From Salticus scenicus (Eukaryota > Arthropoda > Arachnida > Araneae > Salticidae): 64,000 nt of DNA. The translations under genes were made by a program, and so were the position numbers. Below the pieces are notes generated by a model. The model searched no databases. It saw only the letters and a program-made list of their open reading frames with translations, and was not told the DNA's origin. Below are positions 1 through 9,030 of the stretch, in pieces. Location: NCBI GenBank assembly GCA_963930645.1, contig OZ005655.1, positions 137,129,456 through 137,193,455 on the forward strand. The letters run 5' to 3'. Numbering within the stretch: position 1 is the first letter of the stretch; each line of letters opens with the position of its first letter.

Positions 1-236
1 AAATGGCATAGGGTTGTCTGGTCAAAACCGTCAAGAAAAGAGGTTGCCACGAAAATTGTGTGTGTGGTGGTGGTGGTTCGGGGGGGGGCGAATTTTAGCG
101 GTTTTATTACCCTAACACATTTAAAAATGAAACCGTTTGTAAAATATAGAGCATAATATTCTCTTTAGAGTATCATAGGGTTTCCTGGTGAAAATTTTAA
201 GAATTAGTGGTTGCCTCGAAAAAAAAAAAAAAGCTA
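1..236 (-). repeat. Satellite-like repeat units, left block
   Basis: Two degenerate units, read on the minus strand, contain the landmarks 'ggcaacctc', 'ttgacgg', 'ccaggcaaccctatgcca' and 'cggtttcat'. The same family occurs in plus orientation at 8300-9030, so the two blocks face each other across the BEL element. The array probably continues beyond the window start. Confidence 0.65.
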
Positions 237-1137
237 ACTTTGAAGGGGTTTTTATACAATGTGAAGAAAATATATAAAAAGTATTTTAAACAGAAAAAAT
301 AAACTGTAATGAAACTGTTCTAAAATTTCCCATAAAAGGAACGAATTAATAGTAAAAATTAAAAATGTAGCATGCGGATACAGATAAGAAAATACGCACG
401 CAAAAGTTAACAGAAATGAAGATAATAATGCCCAATAAACTCATAATAAAAAATTCTGTTAGTATACAAAATAAATAATTAAATAAAACGAAAAAAAAAA
501 AAATCTTATTCCAGATTTGCAGCAAGATTTACAAATTTCAATTTCATAAATTAATTCATGGTTATTAAGAAACGCGAAAAATTTATCAATTTTTTAAAAA
601 TGTTTTCTCTTTATTCGTGTTTGCAGAAAGTATTATTGATTATATTTAATTAGATATAAAAAAAATAATTGAGAAAATTTTCTAAAATTGACAAATTTTT
701 AATATAACAAAATCGGCACAACCCAAAATTTTCGTATAAAATTCTACAAGGCAGCCGCATGCATTTCTTTAGGGAATTTATCTTCTCAATACTTTGACAC
801 AATTTGAATATTTTAAGTATTGAAAAACGGGGAAAAAACAAGCTCGTGAGCTGAAATTAGTTTTATACAGATTAGAAAAGAATGGTCACGCATAATAATT
901 TAATTTTTTTATGCTATAAAATATCTTACATCATTAAACAAATAAATTAACGAATATTGAAATTCGCTTCCTTTTCTAAGCTGACCGCTATACCTTGACA
1001 GGTTTGAAGCCCCAATCGTAAGCAAATTGAAAAGTGTTGTATGTTCTAATTTAGCTCGCAATTTCATCTTTTAAATATTAATCATTCCGTGTTTAACCTT
1101 TTTTATATAGTCTTCATGTGTGTTTCACTTTGTGTTA
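237..1137. other. AT-rich sequence, no gene seen
   Basis: Short A and T runs. The only open frames are short and have no recognisable similarity. I see no repeat structure. Confidence 0.6.
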
Positions 1138-1142
1138 AACAC
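1138..1142. repeat. Target-site duplication of BEL composite, left
   Basis: AACAC abuts the left outer LTR and matches 8259-8263 exactly. Confidence 0.85.
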
Positions 1143-1365
1143 TGTAATAAATATTCGGTTCAGAGGTGGTTCAGCTTTTATAATCATTATTTGGTAGACG
1201 AATCATTATATTATAGTTTTAATTTAAGACGCAATGTAAAAAACGTCTTATCAAGCACAATACTTTATTCAGACTCACAGATGAAAAAACAGAACAGAAA
1301 ACAAAACAAAAACAGCGCATGTGCAGATGCGCGCGCTAAGCAGCTGGGAGAGAATAGTTTCAACA
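1143..1365 (-). repeat. BEL LTR 1 (3' LTR of the left copy)
   Basis: A 223-bp terminal repeat. On the plus strand it starts TGTAATAA and ends TTTCAACA. Its inner side carries the G-rich purine tract expected next to a 3' LTR. Confidence 0.92.
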
Positions 1366-1377
1366 CAATTCCCCCCC

Positions 1378-1398
1378 GATGAACTTTTAAAGTTCATC
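1378..1398. repeat. Palindrome beside the polypurine tract
   Basis: A 21-nt near-perfect palindrome with 10-bp arms (GATGAACTTT and its complement) lies just internal to the purine tract. It recurs at 7005-7025 in the second copy. Confidence 0.7.
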
Positions 1399-1625
1399 AT
1401 AAAAAAAAAAAAAAAAACAGCCAAACAAAAATAAAAATATACTTACAATTTTCACATGTTTACAATTCTCATTTTTAACAAGCATTTTACTGCAAATAAA
1501 CAAAAAATTAATAAAGACAAGTAATAAACAATAGTGAAATTAGAATTCAGATATTAAATATAGAATTAGAGTTCTTTAAAGCGATTAAAGTTCAAAAATT
1601 TAAAGTTATTGTTATCAGTTCAAAT

Positions 1626-4600
1626 TTATTTCACTTCTAACGAATGTAACAACTGGACTGGTCTTTTTATGGTACCAGTACTTGTTTTCAGTAAACAAGA
1701 TCGAACTTTATCGTCACGTCCGGTAAAGACTTCAATCACTTTAGCTAGTTTCCAGATATTTCTAGGATATTTTTTATCACTTACGAGCACTATATCATTC
1801 ACCTTTATGTTGGTAACTCGTTTCACAGGTATTATCGAATTCGCTGATTTCAAATTAAGAATGTACTCTTGTCGCCATCTGTTCCAAAAATGCTGCAGCA
1901 ACTTTTCACGATAGTTGTGTCTTTTAATCAAGATATCTCTGGTACTAGAAGTTTCTTCATCATAAATCTTTACAGGAGGCAATGACGTTAACTGTTTTCC
2001 CACCAAAAAGTGAGCTGGCGTCAATGCTACTGGTTCATTAAAGTCACTATAAACGTAAGTAATGGGTCGCGAGTTGATGATTGCTTCAATTTCAATTAAA
2101 ATTGTCTCTAGTTCGCATATGGTCAATGAAGAACGTGAAATTATTTTCCTTAAACTAGTCTTGACTGTACGTACTAAACGTTCATAAAATCCGCCCCACC
2201 AAGCTCCTCTATCAATTATGTATCTCCACTGGATACCATGAAATGCATAATAATCCTTTAAGTCAGGGTGGTTAATCAAACGAAAAATTTTCTGCAAATC
2301 TTGCTCAGCTCTCTTGAATGTTCGTGCATTGTCTGAGTAAATTATTTTACACAATCCTCTTCTTGCGATGAATCTTCTAAATGCAAGTAGGAAGGATTCA
2401 GTAGTGAGACTATTCACTAATTCTAAATGAATCGCACGAGTGACTGCACATGTCACAAGAAGGATGTAATGTTTAGTATCACTATTTTTACAGAACAAAG
2501 GTCCTGCAAAGTCAAGTCCACAAATGTTGAATGGTGGAGATTCGGAACATCTTACAGTTGGTAATGGAGCCATCACTTGTGCACCTGGTCTTGAACTATA
2601 CCTCTTACAAACGGTGCACCTACTCAACACTGACTTAACATATTGTCTTCCTCTTATTATCCAATATTTACTTCTTATAGTGTTAAGGGTATGTGCAACT
2701 CCAGAATGAGCAATTCGTTCATGAACAAACTTAATTATTAATTCGGTGATTTTACATTTGGCTGGAAGCAATATAGGATGTTTTTCTTCAAAATGGAACT
2801 TTGAATTTTGTAAACGGCTGTTAAGTCGTAAAATACCTGAATCATCTATAAAAGGATTTAATTCAGCCAATTTAGAATCTTTAGAAATTACATTTTGATT
2901 TCTTAGTGCCGCATATTCATTTGGAAAAGATTGGATTTGAATGTATTTTATCAAAATTTCTTCAGCATTTTTCATCTCGTCACTATTTAAGTCATTTTCA
3001 AACACCGTTGTAGATTTTCGCAGCTTTTTAACAAACCGAATGATCCATGCCATAACTCTAACAATTTTCATAAAGGAACTAAATTTTTCAAAGTAAAAAA
3101 ATGTTTCATTTCCAAGGGTGTTTTCGCAGACGTTTGGTGAAACCAAGACTTCCTCATTTTTCTCAATTAAATTTTCATGCATTAATTTCGAGATTACTCG
3201 TGGCCATTCCTCTTCTGATCCCTTCAAAAAATTAGGACCAGACCACCAATTCTCATCATTTAATAAGTTTTCTAATTTTGCACCCTTAGTGATCTTATCA
3301 GCTGGATTTATTGATCCACTACAATGCCTCCAACATGCGGGGTCAGTAAGCTCCTGTATCTCGATTACACGGTTGGAAACAAACTGTTTCCATTTATTGG
3401 CGGAACCCCTAATCCAAAAAAGGACAATAGAAGAATCTGTCCACAAATAAACTTTGTTCATGGGGATTTTAAATAAATTGATTAAATATTTAGCTAATCT
3501 TGCTGCTATTAATGCGCCCATAAGCTCAATACGTGGCAGTGACAGTTTCTTTATCGGGGAAACTCTAGATTTGGACATAATAAAACTACAATTGGGATTT
3601 TCCTTCTCATCAAAATATCTGAAATAGGCAACTGCGCCGTAGATTTGGGGGTTAGCATCAGAAAATATATGTAATTCACAATTTAAATCATTCATAGTAC
3701 TAGATGAAGCAAAATAATATCGTTTAATCCCTAAATGTGGCATTGATTCAATTTCTGAACACCATGAATTTACGGCTTCCTTCATACTATTTGGGATTTC
3801 TTCATCCCATCCTAAACCCGCCTTCCACAGTTCTTGAAGCAAGCACTTTATTCGTACTACAAAAGGAGCCAAAAATCCTACTGGATCATATATTCTGCCT
3901 GCAAGTCGAAGTATAAATCGCTTTGTGTATTTCATTTGAGGTAAAATGTCCAATAAGGAATTAACATTTAGTTTTAGAATATCTTGTTTAGTATCCCAAA
4001 TGAGACCCAAAGTATTAACAGAGTCCTCAACATTTTCATCCATTTTAACTATACCTTTCTTCACCCATAAATCTTTCAAAACTGGAGAATTGGTCTTAAA
4101 TTTTCGCAATTGCATATGTGCATCATTCATCACACTTATTGCATCACATGAAAGTTGGAATACTTTATCAACATCATTTGATCCAAAAAATAAATCATCA
4201 ACATAAAAACATTCATTTAACATATTAAAAACCTCGGGATTCGTATCCTTATACTTTCGTATGTGAAATTTAATAACTTCTGAGAGAATGAACGAACTAC
4301 AAGCAACGCCAAAAGGCACTCTTGTCATTCTTAAAATCTGAGTATTATTCTCTTCATTAATAGAATTTTTAATCCACAAGAATCTTAAATAATCCCTATC
4401 CCTAGGATCAATTGAAATTTGTAAGTATGCTTGTTTTAAATCACTACAAAATGCAATTCTATGTTTGCGAAATTTAAGAATCATATCTAAAACACTCGGG
4501 TTCAAATTAGGACCAGTTTGTAAACAATCATTTAAAGATGCACAATTTTTACTCTTCGATGACGCATCAAAGACAATACGAACTTTAGTAGTTTCTTTAT

Positions 4601-5738
4601 CTTTGCGCACGACGGCTCTATGGGGCATATAATAAGTTTTGTTTACACTTTTGTTTGTCTTTTCAACGATTCCTTCTTTGATATATTCATTTACCACTTG
4701 TGAATAATTTGCATTTAACCATTCATTATTTTTTAATTCATCACGTAATTTAATGAAGCGCTTTTCAGCACTTCTATAATTACTTTCTAAACCTTGTTTA
4801 TCCGATTTCCATAAAAGAGAGGTTTGATATCGCCCATTTACAAACTCTAAATTTGTTTCATATTCCTTAATTAAATCAACATCATGTGTAGATAACTCTC
4901 TTTTATCATCCGTTATCCCCAATGACTCTAATTCCCAAAAAGCTTTCAATTGGTTCGTTAATTCAGAATTTTCACAGGATGATTCATTATTCAATACACT
5001 TAGAAAGTTGATGGCGCAATCAGTTACTCTACTTTCTAACATTTCTAATTTCCCTTGTAAGCACCAACCCAACAACGATTTTATCGCATATATGTGATCA
5101 TTTAATTTAATCACCTCACCATTATTTATCGACCAAAAATAGTTTGCACCAATTAGTAAATCGATTGGCTTATTTGATTGTATATCCGCTAACTCAAATG
5201 TTTGTAATTTCAAAATATGGAAAATCTGTTTTGTGGGAGCTCTAATTCGAGCACCTGAAATGCAATCAGTAACTAAAGCTTCAATATCTATACTCTTCTC
5301 TGGTTCTTTTCTGTTTGTCAACCTAACGCAGACAACATCGAATAATTTTTCACAGGGCTGTCTGGAGCCAAACGAATAAACAAACAATTTTTCTTTTCTA
5401 ATGATAGGAATTTTCAAATCCTTTACAGTTTTTGAATTTATAAATGATCTTTAGGACGCATTATCCATTAAAATTCTAATCATTTTAGATTTTGCATTTT
5501 CATTAATTAAAGCGGAACATGTTTGTAGTAGTACACTTTCTGAATTATTTGAATCATTTAAATAGGAAGTTGATACAATAGCCTCAGAGTTTGAAATTGG
5601 ATTGTTTTCATTCTGACGTTTAAGATTTATGCCGCAACACGCAGTACAATGTTTTGAACTCTTGCAAATTTGACAATTTTTTATTTTTGACCAGCACTGA
5701 TCACTTTTGTGATTTCTTTTTAAACATTTCACGCACAA
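1626..5738 (-). pseudogene. pol: BEL/Pao pol: zinc knuckle, protease, RT, RNase H, integrase
   Basis: This is the polyprotein that would copy and integrate the element. From the 5' side, a CX2CX4HX4C zinc knuckle lies near 5735, followed by an aspartic-protease-like ILMDNAS that ends at an in-frame TAA (5451-5453). The frame then stays open for 1263 codons (5417-1626). In that block I see the RT box with YVDD at residues about 405-408 (4194-4205), RNase H acidic motifs (IFSDAN near 586, LWTDSS near 660), an integrase HHCC zinc region near 900-940, and DDE residues in GLDFAGP (about 968), YSDNAR (about 1029) and GGFYERLV (about 1079). Length and domain order fit BEL/Pao. The stop at the protease site should prevent a full polyprotein. 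The ends match the neighbouring copy at 7249 almost perfectly, so the break is recent. Confidence 0.93.
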
Positions 5739-5813
5739 GCCTTGCGCTAATACTTTAGTGCGTTTTTGTTCAGTACCTAATTCAGTACAATTGGTACTTT
5801 CATGAAGCTTAGA

Positions 5814-6633
5814 TCAAAATATACAACTGTTTTTTACATTTGAAAGCAATGCTGATGCTGTGGGAATGTTGCGCTTTAAATTCCTTTTTTCGTAATCATA
5901 AGAATTTACACTTGATTTAAATTTAAGATTATTTGAAAGCATGTTAGACGCTTTTCTACATTCTATTTCTGCACGAACAAAATCCATAAGTTCAGTAACA
6001 TCAAAATCTTTGGTTTTGCGAATCCTATTATATTCCAGGGCTAATTGATCAGGTAAATTTTTAATTAAAATGGGGCATAATAACTGACCGTAAGTACCTG
6101 AAGCCACATTCAATGTTTTTAAATTACGAATTTGTGTTTCACATTCATCATATAACCTTCTTAACGCAGGTAGATTATTAATGTTTTTCACTTGTTCTAT
6201 AGATAATAATTTTGACATATGCGCATTAATCACTAAATCTTTCCTTCCAAATCGATTTTCAAGTAATTCTATAGCTGCTGTATAATTTTCAGCTTCAATC
6301 GTATAGCCCGCAATAGCACTAGAAGCGTTTCCGCTAAGTAACTGTTTCAAATATAAAAACTTTTCAACATTCGATAATAATTTGTTTTCGTGAATAGATG
6401 TTTTATATTCATTCCAAAATTCAATCCATTTACAAGGATGACCATCGAACCTTGAATTCTGGTAATTTAATTTTCGAATAATGTTCATTAGAACAATTAT
6501 TTACTTCTGTTTTTGTCAACGGCTCAATGTTGTTTGTTCTTATTCCTGCACTGTTAGCACTAACTTCAGAAACCGAAAGTGATTTTTTACAAGTGTTAAT
6601 TTTACATTTATAACGAATAATTTTTTCCTGCAA
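5814..6633 (-). pseudogene. gag: BEL/Pao gag, frameshifted, stop in first zinc knuckle
   Basis: This is the structural protein that would package element RNA. The N-terminal part (6633-6430) runs into a +1/-1 frame break near 6446-6450. The protein continues in the frame of 6488-5814 with the BEL gag signature FDGHPCKWIEFWNEY. That frame ends in TGA (5814-5816) at the second cysteine position of a CCHC knuckle. It then continues in the same frame (HESTNC, then a second knuckle near 5735) into pol. Gag and pol were therefore one continuous frame. No ATG precedes the N-terminal segment in frame before a stop near 6710; the start may have been lost with the rearranged leader. This copy should be unable to make functional Gag by itself. 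Confidence 0.88.
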
Positions 6634-6674
6634 TTCTTCTGCGGAGATTATTTCGTTTTCAAATTCAGCATCAG

Positions 6675-6768
6675 TAACTTTTTGTTCTATGATTGTTTTG
6701 TTATGATTTTATTCTATTCTTATAACTTTTTGTTCTACGTTTTTTACATTGCGTCTTAAAAAAAAACA
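6675..6768 (-). other. Rearranged leader of the left BEL copy; no primer site
   Basis: The primer binding site should lie here, directly inside the LTR at 6769. Instead there is a 24-nt inverted copy of an LTR segment (6737-6760 is the reverse complement of 6849-6872), preceded by a 15-nt direct duplication (6675-6689 and 6723-6737, TAACTTTTTGTTCTA). No TGG-type site complementary to a tRNA 3' end is visible. Confidence 0.8.
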
Positions 6769-6991
6769 TGTAATAAATATTCGGTTCAGAGGTGGTTCAG
6801 CTTTTATAATCATTATTTGGTAGACGAATCATTATATTATAGTTTTAATTTAAGACGCAATGTAAAAAACGTCTTATCAAGCACAATACTTTATTCAGAC
6901 TCACAGATGAAAAAACAGAACAGAAAACAAAACAAAAACAGCGCATGTGCAGATGCGCGCGCTAAGCAGCTGGGAGAGAATAGTTTCAACA
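6769..6991 (-). repeat. BEL LTR 2 (shared middle LTR)
   Basis: Same 223-bp sequence as LTR 1. It serves as the 5' LTR of the left copy and the 3' LTR of the right copy. Its flanks (aaaca on the left, caatt on the right) are element-internal, not target duplications. Confidence 0.92.
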
Positions 6992-7248
6992 CAATTCCCC
7001 CCCTGATGAACTTTTAAAGTTCATCATAAAAAAAAAAAAACAGCCAAACAAAAATAAAAATATACTTACAATTTTCACATGTTTACAATTCTCATTTTTA
7101 ACAAGCGTTTTACTGCAAATAAACAAAAAATTAATAAAGACAAGTAATAAACAATAGTGAAATTAGAATTCAGATATTAAATATAGAATTAGAGTTCTTT
7201 AAAGCGATTAAAGTTCAAAAATTTAAAGTTATTGTTATCAGTTCAAAT

Positions 7249-7954
7249 TTATTTCACTTCTAACGAATGTAACAACTGGACTGGTCTTTTTATGGTACCA
7301 GTACTTGTTTTCAGTAAACAAGATCGAACTTTATCGTCACGTCCGGTAAAGACTTCAATCACTTTAGCTAGTTTCCAGATATTTCTAGGATATTTTTTAT
7401 CACTTACGAGCACTATATCATTCACCTTTATGTTGGTAACTCGTTTCACAGGTATTATCGAATTCGCTGATTTCAAATTAAGAATGTACTCTTGTCGCCA
7501 TCTGTTCCAAAAATGCTGCAGCAACTTTTCACGATAGTTGTGTCTTTTAATCAAGATATCTCTGGTACTAGAAGTTTCTTCATCATAAATCTTTACAGGA
7601 GGCAATGACGTTAACTGTTTTCCCACCAAAAAGTGAGCTGGCGTCAATGCTACTGGTTCATTAAAGTCACTATAAACGTAAGTAATGGGTCGCGAGTTGA
7701 TGATTGCTTCAATTTCAATTAAAATTGTCTCTAGTTCGCATATGGTCAATGAAGAACGTGAAATTATTTTCCTTAAACTAGTCTTGACTGTACGTACTAA
7801 ACGTTCATAAAATCCGCCCCACCAAGCTCCTCTATCAATTATGTATCTCCACTGGATACCATGAAATGCATAATAATCCTTTAAGTCAGGGTGGTTAATC
7901 AAACGAAAAATTTCCTGCAATTCTTCTGCGGAGATTATTTCGTTTTTAAATTCA
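7249..7954 (-). pseudogene. Deleted BEL gag-pol: gag leader fused to integrase C-terminus
   Basis: About 222 codons match the last part of integrase in the left copy, from IFRLINHPDL to the same C-terminus, and include the catalytic Glu motif GGFYERLV. At 7914-7922 the sequence jumps from integrase to the gag leader, removing the segment corresponding to about 2300-6625 of the left copy. The junction lies in CTGCAA, shared by both sides. The fusion keeps the reading frame (DAEF.NEIISAEELQ joined to EIFRLIN). It lacks RT, RNase H and most of integrase, so it is a non-autonomous deletion derivative. Confidence 0.9.
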
Positions 7955-8028
7955 GCATCGGTGGTTCAGTGGTAGAATGCTCGCCTGCCACGCGGGCGGC
8001 CCGGGTTCGTTTCCCGGCCGATGCACCA
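7955..8028 (+). tRNA. tRNA-Gly(GCC) copy with CCA, retrotransposon-primer-derived
   Basis: The cloverleaf is complete: acceptor GCATCGG/CCGATGC, D arm, anticodon GCC at 7987-7989, T arm CCGGG/CCCGG (8001-8005, 8013-8017), discriminator A at 8025. It is followed directly by CCA at 8026-8028, which eukaryotic nuclear tRNA genes do not encode. The T loop reads TTCGTTT, so position 58 (8010) is T where A is essentially invariant and normally methylated. Seven bases (AAAGACA) separate it from the LTR at 8036, so on the element strand it lies exactly where the minus-strand primer site belongs, starting TGGTGCATCGG. I infer that it is the reverse-transcribed primer tRNA and not a tRNA gene. A gene-finder would probably call it tRNA-Gly. 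The altered B box makes expression doubtful. Confidence 0.93.
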
Positions 8029-8035
8029 AAAGACA

Positions 8036-8258
8036 TGTAATAAATATTCGGTTCAGAGGTGGTTCAGCTTTTATAATCATTATTTGGTAGACGAATCATT
8101 ATATTATAGTTTTAATTTAAGACGCAATGTAAAAAACGTCTTATCAAGCACAATACTTTATTCAGACTCACAGATGAAAAAACAGAACAGAAAACAAAAC
8201 AAAAACAGCGCATGTGCAGATGCGCGCGCTAAGCAGCTGGGAGAGAATAGTTTCAACA
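8036..8258 (-). repeat. BEL LTR 3 (5' LTR of the right copy)
   Basis: Identical by eye to LTRs 1 and 2. It ends CAACA at 8258 and is followed by the duplicated target AACAC. Confidence 0.92.
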
Positions 8259-8263
8259 AACAC
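8259..8263. repeat. Target-site duplication of BEL composite, right
   Basis: AACAC, matching 1138-1142. Confidence 0.85.
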
Positions 8264-8299
8264 CTTTAATATTCGTTAGCTTTTTAGAAAATAACCGGT

Positions 8300-9030
8300 A
8301 TTTCTTTACGAATTTTACCAGGCAAACATATGCCATTTTAAAATAACTTCTATGCTGTACATTCTGGAACCAGCCACACCTTTCAAATATTCATATAATT
8401 TCATCCTTATTCATTTTCTTTGTTAATGCTATTCGTATTTTTTTTACACTTCGTTAAGAAATCTTCAAATCTCGCCTATTTTTTTTTGTGGTTGACTGCT
8501 TTACTTGACAAATTTGACCTATTTTCGAGGAAACCTCCGGGTCTTGACGGTTTTAACCAGGCAACCTTATGCCATTTTAAAGAGAATATTAATCTCTATA
8601 TTTTAGCACCGGTTTCATCTTTACACTTGGGTAAATCACTTTTTACTTGGGTAAATAAATCGTAAAATACTTCCCCTGTTTACGTGGTAACCTCTGTTTC
8701 TTGACGGCTTTCACCAGGCAACCCTATGCCATTTTAAAGAGCATATTAATCCCTACATTTTAGCACCGGTTTCATCTTTACACTTGTGGGGTTCGAAAAT
8801 CGTTTAAATGTAACCTCATATTATCGAGGCAACCTCTGAAACTTGACGTTTTTGACCAGGCAACCCTACGCCATTTTAAAGAGCATATTAATCTCTACAT
8901 TTTAGCACCGGTTTCATCTTCACACCTGTGGGGTTCGAAAATCGTTTAAATTGTGAGCGGAAGTGAGGTTGTTTCTCTTAAACTTGACGGCTTTGAGAAC
9001 GGTAATGCTTTGACCAGGCAACTCTATCAG
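8300..9030 (+). repeat. Satellite-like tandem repeat, about 150 bp unit
   Basis: Three clear units and degenerate flanking ones. Each has 'ggcaacctct', 'cttgacgg', 'accaggcaaccctatgcca', 'aaagagcatattaat', 'tagcaccggtttcatctt' and 'ggggttcgaaaatcgttt'. The core motifs recur near 8540, 8710 and 8850. The first unit near 8310 is degenerate. Confidence 0.85.

Larger units (their letters stand above)
1143..8258 (-). mobile_element. BEL/Pao LTR retrotransposon composite with three LTRs
   Basis: The order is LTR (1143-1365), an almost complete internal region, LTR (6769-6991), a deleted internal region, LTR (8036-8258). The 223-bp LTRs begin TG and end CA and look identical by eye. The outer LTRs are flanked by AACAC at 1138-1142 and 8259-8263, a 5-bp duplication as expected for BEL/Pao. 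The middle LTR has no matching flanks. Element sense is the minus strand, so each unit's 5' end is on its right. A purine tract next to each left-hand LTR (1366-1377, 6992-7003 read on minus) fits the polypurine tract. Assignment to BEL/Pao rests on the gag-pol protein, the 5-bp duplication and the Gly-type primer site. Confidence 0.95.

Noticed and set aside
1089..1382. 97-codon plus-strand frame repeated at 6817 and 8021
   Set aside because: It is a frame through the BEL LTR, repeated because the LTR is repeated.
7955..8025. A functional host tRNA-Gly gene
   Set aside because: The encoded CCA, T at position 58, exact 7-nt spacing to an LTR and the junction to element leader at the tRNA 5' end all point to a copied primer.
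8300..9030. CRISPR-like spaced repeats
   Set aside because: The units are long, contiguous and diverged, with no short direct repeat and unique-spacer pattern. The sequence is eukaryotic.
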